Below are positions 47,054 through 58,707 of a stretch of 64,000 nucleotides of DNA, piece by piece. This DNA comes from Adineta ricciae. Taxonomy: Eukaryota > Rotifera > Eurotatoria > Adinetida > Adinetidae. Numbering within the stretch: position 1 is the first letter of the stretch; every line of letters starts with the position of its first letter. Where the stretch lies: contig CAJNOJ010000269.1 of the NCBI GenBank assembly GCA_905250025.1, positions 1 to 64,000 of the forward strand, given 5' to 3'. The notes below the pieces were generated by a model. It saw only the letters and a list, made by a program, of their open reading frames with translations, made no database searches and was not told the origin of the DNA. Made by a program: the position numbers and the translations under genes.

Positions 47054-47959
47054 TTTAGATGTCTGGCTGTGGCAACTTGGTTTTCGTAGGATCCATATAG
47101 TTTTAGGAAAAGATCAGGGGTGCTATTTACATTTTTTCAGTTGTATTCATATGAGAGTCGGATTTTGTACAGCGATTGACGTAAAAAAATATTTATTTCA
47201 TTAAGTATAAACGTTAGTAATTAACGATACAATTTCGGCAAGTGAATTTGTTTGTATTAGGATCGATGAAATCCATCAGTGGAGGATAAACGAAAGTATC
47301 GTTCGAGTTTAATTGGAATCTTCATTACTTTTCATTGCCGTTTGTAAATGAGATCTACATTGACTAACAGTGAAATTTCATTCACATGCTATATTCGACA
47401 TACGTGCAGGCGGTAATATACAAAAAATACATGATCCCGAATATCCCAGAAGTTGCACTGTTTATGTTAGAGTTTCTAAAGTCTCTTATGATTTCGAGGG
47501 TCTTCAACATATATATTGCAGTTCTAGTCAATAGATCACCACTTATTTTCTATCCATTCGACTTCGATGACTTTTTTCATGAAAAACGGTTGATAATGTA
47601 AGTCACAGTAACTTTAGTATTGCACATAAAGCACTTTTCATTGCATAACGAAAAATATCCGTGTGGTAGACATGCATGAATAAATTTGTATAAGAAGAAA
47701 AAAGGTAACTGATACAAAAAATAGCTTCGCGCACACTTTTTTTCTTTCTTTCTTTCTATATTCGTTTCTCATAAAATCATACAAAAATATTCATATACCG
47801 ATTTCGAAAAACTTATTTAATGTTTAATAAGTTTATTCTACACATGAATAATTATCTATGATTCATCGAAGTCGAAATCTTCTTTCTTTGGACTCTGTTC
47901 GTATGTTTATTTTTCTTTTGTTTGATTTCTAATTTTTGATGGATAGGTAAACGGTTCTG
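47054..47959. other. Upstream region of methyltransferase A
   Basis: No gene supported. A (TTTC)n run at about 47742-47758, longer in version B, precedes the coding region by 200 bp. Confidence 0.45.
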
Positions 47960-48916
47960 ATGAAAGCTTCAAAATATTCGTCTTTATGGAAATTAATTTT
48001 GTGTTTTATTCTTGTGAATATTGTTTTTCTAAGTATTTTTCATTCGAAAATATCCTTCTCAACTGAAACCTGTCGGCAAAGAAAAGATTCATTTGAAACC
48101 GTCACAATTTCAACTGGAAATCACAATGTTCAACCGTATAATGATTGCCCTTCTTATAATCCTCAAATCACCGTAAAAGATCTTTTTCAATATTACTTTC
48201 AGTCTTTCAATAATTCAGCGTGGCTCGCTCAGCCTTCGATCTATTCAATATCATTCAATGAATTACATTCATTGCTCTATGGTTCTCAGACAAAAAATAT
48301 CTATAAATCTTGGCCAAATTATCATAAAAAAGTATTTGATGGATCATATCCACATACATCAATGACAACTGACTTATTCTTGATAATCGCTGCAAAAATC
48401 AATATTTCCATACATTTAGTTGTTGAAGTTGGAAGTTTCATTGGCAAATCATCATCGAACATTGGACGTGCGATACAAATACATCCCCAATGGTCGAAAC
48501 AAGTTGTTTTATTGTGTATTGATACGTGGTTAGGTGGAGTTGAACATTGGTTACAATATCGACATATGTCTGCTTTGGAATATGGAAGACCAACAATCTT
48601 TGAACAGTTTCTTGCGAATATAATCCACGCAAATTTAACAAATATTGTCCTTCCTTTATCAACAACTTCGTTAATTGGAGCGCAGCTTTTAATTCGACAT
48701 AAATTATTTCCGCAACTGATTTATCTCGACAGTGCACATTTACAAGGTGAAACTTTAGTTGAAATTGAGATGTTTTGGGTTTTATTACAACCTGGTGGAA
48801 TACTCATTGGTGATGATTGGAGATGGCGATCTGTTCGTTGTGATGTTCTTCGATTTGCCCGAAGTATCAATGTTGTACCAACCGTCATTCGTAATACATG
48901 GTTCATCCAAAAATAG
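47960..48916 (+). CDS. Type II membrane class I SAM-dependent methyltransferase-like protein, version A
   Basis: 318 residues, single exon, ATG at 47960. A signal anchor at about 11-28 predicts Golgi or ER lumen orientation. Class I methyltransferase features: strand and glycine loop VVEVGSFIGKSS (154-165), acidic end of strand 2 CIDTW (186-190), IYLDSAHLQGET with an Asp-x-x-His (254-264), and the late strand LLQPGGILIGDDW (275-287). This matches the Methyltransf_24/cephalosporin-hydroxylase-like group. The acceptor is unknown; a glycan or small molecule is possible. It stands alone, with no operon-like partner. Confidence 0.75.
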   Translation: MKASKYSSLWKLILCFILVNIVFLSIFHSKISFSTETCRQRKDSFETVTISTGNHNVQPYNDCPSYNPQITVKDLFQYYFQSFNNSAWLAQPSIYSISFNELHSLLYGSQTKNIYKSWPNYHKKVFDGSYPHTSMTTDLFLIIAAKINISIHLVVEVGSFIGKSSSNIGRAIQIHPQWSKQVVLLCIDTWLGGVEHWLQYRHMSALEYGRPTIFEQFLANIIHANLTNIVLPLSTTSLIGAQLLIRHKLFPQLIYLDSAHLQGETLVEIEMFWVLLQPGGILIGDDWRWRSVRCDVLRFARSINVVPTVIRNTWFIQK

Positions 48917-49800
48917 TAGAGTTTATGAATATACAATAAATGTGAAATCATTTCCTGAAATTTCAAACATATAATTATTTTCTAGCAGAAGTTGTGCATA
49001 AACATCAACCTCTCTCGAACAAAACTTGAACATCGAGCATTGAAAATAATCTCATTCATATGGATTAGCCGTTTATCGGTCGACTTTCGAATGAGCAAGT
49101 GTTGTTGATTTCTTTCATATAGTTTCATTGATCTTATCCAAATCTCAACGTATGTAAATCCATCGTGCAGTCCTATTCGCTTTAAAGATTTCCAAGAAAA
49201 ATTGAGAGAAGACCGTGAAATCGATTGTAAAATTTTATCATGGTCAAATGATATCACCGAAGGAAATCAAACAACTTCAAAGTAAAATTTAATTCGTATT
49301 TTCGCTTTGTTTCATCTCGATGATCAATCTCATCTACAAATTGATGGTGAATTACAAATGAAGAAAAGAAAGTTTAGTAAATTGTCACTGTGGGTTTGAA
49401 TTAGCGATAAAATATTTTCTTATACAGAACAAAGATCATACTTTAATGCATTTAACAGAAACTGACACTTTGTATAACGATCTTGAGGGTGGTACGAAAA
49501 TCAATGTTTGAAAAACAATTATAATCATTATTAATTATAAGAAATAGTGCAGCGAAGAAATTAGTTTAATAACAGCTATTGGTGAAAATATTTGATTATA
49601 TGAAAATTCATTCTCCAAAATGTCGAAGACTTGTACGATCTTTTTCTCTTTTGAATCAAAACAAATATTTAAATCGTTCTCGTAAGTCAAACAGAACTAG
49701 TGTAAAACTTCTTCGTCGTTCGGTAAAGTTTTAGTCAAATCAGTTGAAAATGTGTCGTTTATCATCGAACTCTCTCAACTGTAAAATATTCTATGAAAAG
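48917..49800. other. Downstream of methyltransferase A, decayed coding remnant
   Basis: 49130-49400 matches an open stretch in version B (61962-62283) but is frameshifted here. 49600-49730 encodes a short basic frame (SFSLLNQNKYLNRSR) shared by both versions. No product recognised. Confidence 0.4.
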
Positions 49801-49801
49801 N
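49801..49801. other. Single-N scaffold join 7
   Basis: Left: end of the methyltransferase block. Right: interior of a helicase frame. Confidence 0.9.
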
Positions 49802-49981
49802 GACATCGCTGCAGTCTATGTACCATTATCAAGAGTGAAGCGTTTGGACGATTTAATTATTTTACGACACTTTGATTACAAAGTCTTAGTGATCAAACCC
49901 AGCAAATCTCAAGTTGCCGAGATGCAAAGACTAGACAAACTCTACATGGAAACACGAATGCGTTTTTCAGAATGGTTTTGA
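49802..49981 (+). pseudogene. Helitron/PIF1-type helicase, C-terminal end
   Basis: About 59 residues: AAVYVPLSRVKRLDDLIIL is the last conserved helicase motif of the PIF1/Helitron group (YVxLSRV), followed by FDYKVL and KPSKSQVAEMQRLDKLY. The rest lies beyond the N at 49801. Helitron Rep-helicases and stand-alone PIF1-like genes share this end, so which one is open. Confidence 0.7.
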
Positions 49982-51546
49982 CAAATTCGATAGAAAAGAC
50001 AAATCACCGTTGCTTGTCATCCATTTTGCGCATCGGATTCATTTGTATCACTTGTATCTGTGCAAATTTCTTGTATAATGAAACATTTTCTCTATTAGTT
50101 CGTTGTTTTGTAATCGAAATCCAAATTTTGTTTTCAATTTTACCGTAACTATTATGTTTTGTTCCACGCTTCTTATTCGTACCCGCATATACTTTATTTG
50201 TATTTTGACTTCTTTAGAGATTTAGTTAGAACTAATACAAAAAATTATTTGCTTTCTTTCATGTAGTTGTTTAGTATATCATCAATTTATCTTTATTTCA
50301 TTGAAAAACAAATAAACAAACATCATATTGGAAAACATTTTCTCTTATATGAAATAAAAAACAATAGCAAATTGATTATTATATATGAATCTTTTCAGTC
50401 GAGAGTAATGCGAATCCGTCTCGATGAGCGTTATTTATTCTCCTAATATCTTAAGAAATACAGGATAAAACCGTAATTTTTGCACTTTTCAAAATCCGTC
50501 CGAAGAGGTTGACTTTTACGTGGACAGGCCGTGCCATGTAAACACCAGACGCAAAATAAAGGCGTTCAGATCAAGTTTCTCTCGAAAAGTACTGTGTATT
50601 TACATATTTTGGATCTATACTGATAGTTTTCTAAGTGAAAATACTTTGAATTGAAAGTTCTTTCTGTAAGGTCGAATTCAGAATGAATAGATAGAAATTA
50701 TCATTTATTTTTATTTGAAAATATTTTTCAACAACCAATTCATATCTCTCATTCAACTAAAATCTATAAAGGACGGGGACGTTTCGGTCGTATTTTGGCC
50801 CGTGGGCAAAAGTGCGACTAATTTCGATGCAACTCTCAGCAATTGGAGACCTTATAACTGGTAGTCACTCGTCAAGATTTCAACTCGATCGGTTGAACTT
50901 TTTCACTTATTCATATTTACTTTCGTTTCGAACTTCAAGATTCCATCTTGGATCATATAAAGTAATGAAAAAGAATCAAGCATCGCATGATAATCAAAAT
51001 ATCATATTCCACATCAGTTGACATTCTCATAACTTATCAAAACAGATTAAAGAATCTTCAAAGAATGAGAAACAGAAAGTCTGTGAATATTTTATTACTG
51101 AAAAACTAAAAAAACGCATGCTTTACAAGTCTTTTTACGAGTTTGAACTAATGAAAAACTGTACCAAGAGGGTTTGTACTGTATCTAATGAGAATTTTAT
51201 TTTCTACGACATTGTTTGTGACGATCCACGGAAAACTGATCTTAGTAGATTGTTTGTTCAGAGAGAGTCCATGAAATCACCACCCAAATCGGTTGTCGAA
51301 GAAATTAAATTTTTGAAATGAGTTGTTTGTCAAAAATCATGGATTTCAGTTTGTTCTTATTAATGAAGTTTTTGATGAAGCAAAAATTAAAATTTTTCGC
51401 CAATCAACTTCTAATATCTCGGGCGATGAGTTCATGAATCCTTCCTTAATATTTTTTGACAGAAATGCGTTCAACTATACAAAATTTGTTGGAGACAGTA
51501 ACAGTGTGCAATAGATAAAAATAAAATCTCTCTAATATTCTTTTCC
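49982..51546. other. Gene-poor stretch with a frameshifted remnant
   Basis: 51118-51514 reads as a coding remnant in two frames (FYEFELMKNCTKRVC; then LINEVFDEAKIKIF) with one shift near 51320. Product not recognised. The remainder shows no gene. Confidence 0.4.
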
Positions 51547-52503
51547 ATGATTTCATTGATGAACACTACAACTCATTTATTTCCTCTATCGAATGATTCT
51601 AATTCTACACCAATAAATAATCAAGCATGGTTTGTTCCTCTCGATATTATAGTGATTTGCTTTCTTGCTTTGGTCATTATATTGAGTTTTGTATTTTTAT
51701 GTGTTATTTTATTTGATAAAACATGTCATACAGTTGCAATGATGCTTGTTGTAAATTCATGTCTTGCTACTCTTTTATTTGCGTGTAGTTTAATTTGGCA
51801 GACGAGTATTTCGCTTGGCAACGATCTTAAAAGAATTGAATATGAAGATCCACTTTGTAAATTTCGAGCTTATATTGGTTATGTTGCTTGTTCTGAAACA
51901 TTTTATTCTTATTTATTACAATCAATTTATCGATATATATTAGCTATTTATCCAACTCGTTTATTTTATCAATCTGCAAGATTTCAGTTTTTTCTCATTG
52001 TTTTAACATGGATATTTGCTTTTCTATGTATTTCTCCATTTATACTGGCAGGTGAGATTATATATATTCTCGATGAACAAATATGTCAGATGCCTCTTCA
52101 TCGATCTGTCGTATTGATTTATGGTACATTTTATATGTATATAATACCTATGAATATTATTATGTTTATCTATTATAAATTAATTTATTATGTTAAACAA
52201 ATGAGTAAACGTGTAACACACGTAAATAGCGTAACACGTGCACAAAGAGAATTACGAATGGTTCATCGAGTAGTTATCATTATATCAATCTTAATAACAG
52301 TCGGCTTACCTTATACAATTTTTATATTGATGGGATTAATTAGTCAACCACCAAAATATCATTTTCGTATTGCTCTCGCATTTGTTGATGTATCATTATT
52401 TTTCATTATAATTCTTTTGTTTAAATTTACAGATCCCGTTAAAATATCGATTATGAAAAGAATAAACAGACAACGAAATACAGTAGTAATACTACTGGCA
52501 TAA
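51547..52503 (+). CDS. Rhodopsin-like 7TM G protein-coupled receptor
   Basis: 318 residues, single exon, seven hydrophobic segments. The N-terminus carries N-glycosylation sequons (NTT, NDS, NST). Cys at the TM3 start (DPLCKFRAY) and Cys in loop 2 (EQICQMP) can form the usual disulfide. TM3 ends SIYRYILAIYP, so DRY is replaced by YRY. TM6 is VHRVVIIISILITVGLPY with the conserved Pro. TM7 ends KFTDPVKISI where most receptors have NPxxY. This is a class A receptor of the divergent kind expanded in rotifers; the ligand is unknown. No intron is needed and the frame is intact. Confidence 0.78.
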   Translation: MISLMNTTTHLFPLSNDSNSTPINNQAWFVPLDIIVICFLALVIILSFVFLCVILFDKTCHTVAMMLVVNSCLATLLFACSLIWQTSISLGNDLKRIEYEDPLCKFRAYIGYVACSETFYSYLLQSIYRYILAIYPTRLFYQSARFQFFLIVLTWIFAFLCISPFILAGEIIYILDEQICQMPLHRSVVLIYGTFYMYIIPMNIIMFIYYKLIYYVKQMSKRVTHVNSVTRAQRELRMVHRVVIIISILITVGLPYTIFILMGLISQPPKYHFRIALAFVDVSLFFIIILLFKFTDPVKISIMKRINRQRNTVVILLA

Positions 52504-52975
52504 ATGATCAAAACTAAATGCTTATATATACACTAATCAGTTTTCATATTGTATTGTTTCCTTTTCTGAAAGAAAGGGTTATACAGCGATTAAATCGACG
52601 GCTTGAAATGCTAAAAGTTTGTCTGTCTGTCCAAGCCAATCAGATTACAGCATTGACAACTCAAAGAAAACTTCACGATGGTCATACGGGAATGATTCAC
52701 CACATGTAATCGAGGTCGGGGATCTCAAATCTGATGTTAGTTTTTCAAAATTCTAATTACCTAATTAAGTAATGAAAATTTTCTTCGTTGTCGAGTAAGG
52801 GTTGACTGAAGGGTAGTCGGGGTCGAGAATCTCGAATTCGATGTCAGTTTTTAGAAAAATTTCACAGACGGGTATCTGAATGGAAATGTTGAAGACAACT
52901 TGACGGCAATATCTAAAGAGTATCGCCACTGAAACGTTCTTTTGCTTTGATATGAGCAGGAAACATTATGTCTCG
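52504..52975. other. Gene-free stretch with two related short units
   Basis: Around 52710-52860 a unit GTCGGGGWTCKMRAATCTSR followed by GATGTYAGTTTTT occurs twice. No gene supported. Confidence 0.4.
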
Positions 52976-53583
52976 CAAGAGAACATACCCAGGTGTGTCC
53001 CGGGGATTTCAATGGAAATCATGTGGGTGTGTTGACCTGAGTATACCTATCTCAGGTGCGAAACAATTAGGTGCTCTTACCATCTTAGTAAAAAAATATA
53101 GGCAAAACACTTTTCATAATATTAACACATGTATTTCGCCATACTATATGTATTTCGAGATTTTTCAAATATTCTAGCGTATTTTGTCTCTAGGTATTTT
53201 ACATCTAGTTCTATGTGTGTGTTGTCTATGTTTTCATTGCATAACCCTTCATTTCTATCTTAATTATATGTATTAGGTATCTCTGTATCTATACTCGCTT
53301 TTCCAGGCTTCTGTAATCACTAATTCTTTATTCTTCTGATATCGATCGCTCTTGTATTCGTATGTTCGTTCGTTTTTCAGCCTATATATATATATCACGT
53401 ATAATTTTAATGAATAATACAGTGACGTTTACGACTTCTAAAGTTATTTACTACGACTTTTTCAAAATCAACATGTGAAATGTTAACAATATTCTTCGCA
53501 TTTTTAACAATCTGGCGCGTCAGAAACATCCAGAACCTACTCAAGATGAACCATCGTCCAAAGATTATGAGCAAGCCGATCAA

Positions 53584-54926
53584 TTGTTTTTGTTGTTTAA
53601 TCAACTGTTAACTTCTGCAGAAATACTAGTCGATCATATTGTAACATTGGATTTTAATGAATATGACGATTGTAGTGCTGATTACCAGGAAGAAGATGAC
53701 AATGCTGTTGCATTAAATGTTGATGGCATAAAATATTCTTGTGATACAATGTGTGCCATTGTCGAGTTTTCAAAAACACACACCTTCCCTACATTACGCA
53801 GACGATAGAGACAAATAAAATAAATATAGAGAACAACTGCGTCGAATAAAGCAATATGTTAATGCCCAAGGTACGAAAACACAGAAACTCCAACTTGTCG
53901 ACAATTTTGTTTATACGGAATTTATTCGTGTTCGAGAATGCTGTTTACCAATACACGATTCTGATTTAAGGCGCTTGGCCATTAGAAAAGTATATAATTT
54001 AAATTTGGTCGGTTTTATGGCATAGAAAAGTCACAAAACTGGTAACCAAAAATCATTTGGAAGACCGAAATGAAATATTAAAATCCGCCGAACGTTTTGT
54101 CAAAACAGTAAAAAATGCTATTCCAGATTATGCTGAAGATCATATATTAAACAGCGACCAAAGCAGTTTTAAGTAAGTTATTTATAGATAGAAAATAATC
54201 AAACAGAAAATAATTTCTAATATATTAGCCATGACAACCCATCAACACGGACGCTAGCAACAACCGGTGAAAAAATAATTAAAGGCCACGTCAAATCAAT
54301 GAATGCTGCTACTCATTCGTACACAATTATGCCAATTATTAGTATGGCTGGAAAATTAATTGGGCCGGTTTTCATATGTTTACAAGAACCCACAGGAAAA
54401 ATCGGACCGCGTATTAAGCAGTCTATTTACCAAGCGAGCAATATTCATGTTACGTGTAGCAAGTCAGGAAAATTTACAAAAACACACTTTCGATATTAGG
54501 CTGAAAATGTTTTAAGTTCATTTATTTCCGGCGATTGTTTGCTATTGATAGACTCTTGGTCTGATCAAACAGTTCCCAGTATTTATGATGATATTTCAAC
54601 TGAAAACATCACTTGTAAGCAAATACAGATTCCACCAAAGACAACTAGAGATATTCAACCATTGGATCGCTATTTCTTTCGACAATGGAAATATTTGAAA
54701 CAAAAAATTTATGATCGCGTCGCAATGGACCAAATGGACATTGATATCTGTTCCAGAAACTGCATTTTAAAAAGGCATTGTTTGATACATAACCAGTTTG
54801 CAGCTAAAAGGTTTTCACCTTTGATCAAATATGTCTGGTATTCACGTGGTTATATGTCAAAAGATCCTGGTCATTTTGATAGTGTACACGATGTATGTTT
54901 TTCTTTCGATGAAGGTATCTGTTCTT
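53584..54926 (+). pseudogene. DDE-superfamily transposase, several breaks
   Basis: Coding pieces in order: 53584-53808; a shifted piece with LRRIKQYVNAQG and HDSDLRRLAIRK; RKVTKLVTKNHLEDRNEIL; then ILNSDQSSF, probably the first catalytic Asp. An intron is likely at about 54173-54228. The frame continues NAATHSYTIMPIIS, VFICLQEPTG and SNIHVTCSKSGK, meets an in-frame TAG at 54497-54499, and goes on with LLLIDSWSDQT (second Asp) and IPPKTTRDIQPLDRYF, a P-P-x-T-T..QPLD block typical of DDE_1-type enzymes. Several frameshifts and the stop show it is dead. Confidence 0.7.
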
Positions 54927-55259
54927 GGGCAGCGTGCAATGAGTTTTCTTTCATTTGCTGCAGTCATTGCCGTCATATTCTTTGTTTTAATCATTTCTTT
55001 GTGGAGGATCACAAACATTAATAAAAATCTGTCACCTCTTATCAAGTAATGCATTATCTCTGTTCGTATGAACACTAAAATAGATTTCAGAAAACGAGGC
55101 CATACTTGCGGATATATCTAAAATAGTCAGTAGGTCTTTTTCGGTGAGCATCACGCAAGAATACACGACATAAACTATTATTAGACGTACTATCTCTGTA
55201 TGAAACGGTGTGCGAGTTTTCAATCATCACGAGTAAGAAAATCTTTGAAAAAAAATCAT

Positions 55260-55267
55260 CTGAAAAA
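55260..55267. repeat. hAT target-site duplication, left
   Basis: CTGAAAAA directly before the left inverted repeat; identical to 58700-58707. Confidence 0.92.
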
Positions 55268-58200
55268 TAGAGTCCGGCGGGACCGGGTTTTTTGATCCCG
55301 AACCCGGTTGTACTCAGTTTAAATGATACCCGTCCCGACCCCGATCCCGGTCAATTGGGACCTCGGGTTCCCGATCCCGATCCCGATTTCTAATCGGGAA
55401 ACCTGTCCCGTCCCGTTTCATCCCGATGTTTTTCAAAATCATTAAAGACAGTTTTTAAAAAAACACAAATTCAGTGATATATAACTCGATAAGATATAGT
55501 TTCATGGGATTATAGATTGCTAGTGGAATGGTAATGCCACGGTTTGTTTATATGTACTAATATTTTAAATTCTGTCAATAAAATGTCATGTGAAACTAGA
55601 CGATTATATGAAAAAGGACGTTTATTCGTATTTTAATCGTTCAGATTCGATAAGAAAAAGAAAGACTGTAAATAAAATCAATACGAACACATTTATATGA
55701 CAGAGGACAGAAACAAAAGAAAGAAATATTATCGATGACAACATATATAATTATGTGCAATCACTTTATCGCCTTATGTTGATACGGTCTAAGGAGAAAA
55801 ATCATTCTCTTTTATTATCCTCTCGTATTGCACTAGACTTTTTCTCCAACGAACGACATGTAAGTTTAAGCACTGACATTCGTATGCGTAATATAATCGT
55901 ATACTCCATGGATTACATAATATCTCTGCATGTCGAAACTTTTATTATCCTTCTGTAATGAATACATATATAAGTCCAGGTTCTTCGGTTATTCTAACAT
56001 TTGCCTTGTTTATACGCGCACATAGACGTTCTTTCTATTTTTCAAGGCAACTCTGTTGAAATATTGGTTCACTCTGATGAATTTAATATAATCTGAGCGC
56101 ATTTGTTAAATATGTTTGCGTACTATCATTAAAAATTCTCATTTTAGATCTTTTGTCATCCTACTACGTGGTGATACTTCAGTTGTTATAATGAAATACG
56201 ATAAAAAACAAATCATACTCTTTGCAAAAAATAAAGATCCTTTGCTGGAATTCAACAAACCAAAACAAACACCGAAGTCATCACCATTTTGGTCTTCATT
56301 TTGTCAAGTATCTTTCAATAAAATCAAACAAGATTTCATTCGATGCGATAAATGTGAAACAATTCTTATACATAAATCTATTCATGGTACAAAGGTAATG
56401 TCGAACCATATAAAAGCTTGCAAGCAGGTAAAAGAATCCAATACAAATGTTTGTGCTTTATCGAAAAACTCAAATTCTACACAAATTTCATCACAAGTCA
56501 AGAAATTAATTACTGAAGCATGTGTTGAATTTGCTTCTCTTGATAATCGTCCTTTCGAAACTGTTAAAGGTGTCGGATTTCTTGGTTTAATGGAAAAAAT
56601 ATTTTTTGCTGGTCAACAGTTGTCTAGATTTTCAAATATACAAATGAATGATTTGTTGCCTAATCCGACTACGGTAAATAGAAAGCATGCTTTTTGTGAA
56701 TAATTTCTCAATTGATTTTTATATTAGGTCAGTCGAAACGTTGATCAAGCGTACGTATTACGTAAAGAACAATTGATTAAATGGTGTGAATCAATCGATA
56801 ACTATTGTATCACGGTGGACTTCTGGTGTGAAGGTCACACTGGAATTCATTTTGGAGGTGTTTCTCTTCACCATATTGATCAAAACGATCATTTACATGT
56901 ATTTGTTCTTGGGTGTTATCCGTACGATGAAGATGATCAAAAATCTCCAAACATTCGTGCATTTATCGAAAGAATATTATCCGAATACGGATTGAAACTT
57001 GATAATAACAATTATGTGATGAGTGACAACGAGAATAAGATGAAAAGTACTTTTGGTTATAATTGCAAACGCATTGGTTGCAGTTCTCATTACTTAAACA
57101 AGCAATTAGAACATGCTTTTACTTCTCAAACAATTGACAAGAAACCAGTGGATTGCATTGAAGTTCAAGAATTATTTCGACATGTCAAAACACTTGTCAC
57201 TCATGTTCGTCGTTGTCACAAACAATTGAAGCTTTCAAGAAAACTTCAAATGTACAGCGACACAAGATTTAATGGAGCTTTTTACATGCTCAATGTTTTT
57301 TTATCAGTTTTTGATGAATTGTTTCCTGTCATTAATAATACTCATTTACAAGATTATGTCAGCATAGACAAGGATTTTCTTCAACAAATATGTGATTTTC
57401 TAACACCTTTTGATGAAGCATTTCGACAATTAAGCGAGACAAAACAACCTACTCTTCATCGTGTCATTCCACTTCGTCAATACTTAATAAATCATTGTGA
57501 AATTGAATCCAAAGATCATGATGGAATTAAAAAACTAAAACGTTTTTTAAGTAAGAAAAAATAACATACAATACGTTATTGAATGATTTAATATCTCTCT
57601 TTTACAGGACAAAGAATGGAAAATTCATGGGTTCTCGATGATGAACATTACCTTGCCACCATTGTTCATCCAAAGCTGAAGCATTTTCAAATGGCAGCAC
57701 CTGGTGACAAAGAAAAAGCAATTCGTTTATTAAAATCTTTAGTTCAAAATGAAATAGCTTGTCAAATGAGTACGTCTTCTTCCATACATTCCATTAATCA
57801 GTACCCAATGAACAATTCGTCGTGTAGTAATCATTCGAAATCATTGGAAGGCAAAAGTTTATTAGCTCGATGTTTTGATCAAGTTTCTGAGCCTATGCCA
57901 CTGTATTTACATGAATGTGAAGAATATTTGAACTCAACCACGACAATGAATGAGAATGAAAATGGTGATGATGAGGGTGAGTTTTTTTTCTATAGTTTCC
58001 TCACAAGAAAACCTATCCATCATGTGTAATTTTCAGTTTTAGAATATTGGGCACAACATCGTCATCGATTTCCAAATATACATACAATTGCACGTAAAGT
58101 ATTAGCCATACCAGCTTCAAACACTGAAGTCGAAAGATTATTTTCATGCTCCAAAATGTCGGTGACAGATACTCGAACTCGTCTTGATACAGAGAAACTC

Positions 58201-58699
58201 AATAAACTTATCTTTCTTCGTAAAAATCTTCATTCATTGAAGATGTCAGATGCCAAAGAAGATGGTAGGCAAAAGCGTAAATCTACTAATCAATATGAAT
58301 CTGATTCTGAAAGTGAACATGAAGGCGAACAATTAACGCCTTCAATATCGAAGAAACGTCGAATAGAAATTAATAACGGTCTATCTGACCAAGATGGACT
58401 GAATGAATGATTAGAAATTTCTTCTTTCTGTTTCTTCAGCATTGTTTTTATTTCTATTTTTTTAATATGCATACGTGTGATTTTGTTTTATTATTATGAT
58501 ATGTTATACTAAATTTTGGAATAAAAAGAAGTTATTTGTTGAAATCAAAGTATCAATTACGGGACAACAGCTTCATCCCGTCCCGATCCCGGTCCCGGTC
58601 CCGTCGGAGACTTGATCCCGAACCGTCACCCCAATCCCGACGGGATTGGGACCGGGTTCGGGAAAAAAATAGGGATCGGGATTGTCCCGCCGGACTCTA
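55268..58699 (+). mobile_element. Complete hAT transposon, 3432 bp
   Basis: Perfect 16-bp terminal inverted repeats TAGAGTCCGGCGGGAC (55268-55283 and 58684-58699) flanked by an identical 8-bp duplication CTGAAAAA, the length expected for hAT. Subterminal zones (about 55284-55430 and 58565-58683) are GC-rich arrays of GATCCCG/CGGGAT-like units, unlike the AT-rich surroundings and probably transposase-binding sites. The internal gene has an intact four-exon frame. All parts needed for mobility look present, so the insertion is likely recent. It sits inside an older DDE element. Confidence 0.93.
56191..58410 (+). CDS. hAT-family transposase
   Basis: Exons 56191-56673, 56728-57550, 57608-57976 and 58037-58410; introns of 54, 57 and 60 bp; 682 residues with consistent phases. 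BED-type zinc finger: FWSSF, then C52-x2-C55 and H73-x3-C77. Catalytic core: TVDFW (D192) and MSDNENKM (D261). The C-terminal dimerisation block (WAQHRHRFPNIHTIA, ASNTEVERLFS) holds the third acidic residue, E589 or E591. A basic/acidic tail with KKRR follows, a possible nuclear localisation signal. The ATG at 56191 is the first in frame after a possible acceptor near 56149; a short upstream exon is possible. Confidence 0.88.
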
Positions 58700-58707
58700 C
58701 TGAAAAA
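58700..58707. repeat. hAT target-site duplication, right
   Basis: CTGAAAAA, identical to 55260-55267. Confidence 0.92.

Larger units (their letters stand above)
47054..49800. repeat. Methyltransferase block, version A (matches 59983-62683)
   Basis: About 2.7 kb repeated with small differences. The match ends exactly at the N at 49801. Version B lacks about 110 bp found here at about 48950-49060. Confidence 0.85.

Noticed and set aside
47742..47758. (TTTC)n run as regulatory element
   Set aside because: Simple microsatellite with different length in the other version; nothing indicates function.
52518..52709. 63-codon frame after the receptor gene
   Set aside because: No domain, not an extension of the receptor frame, and no splice sites that join it.
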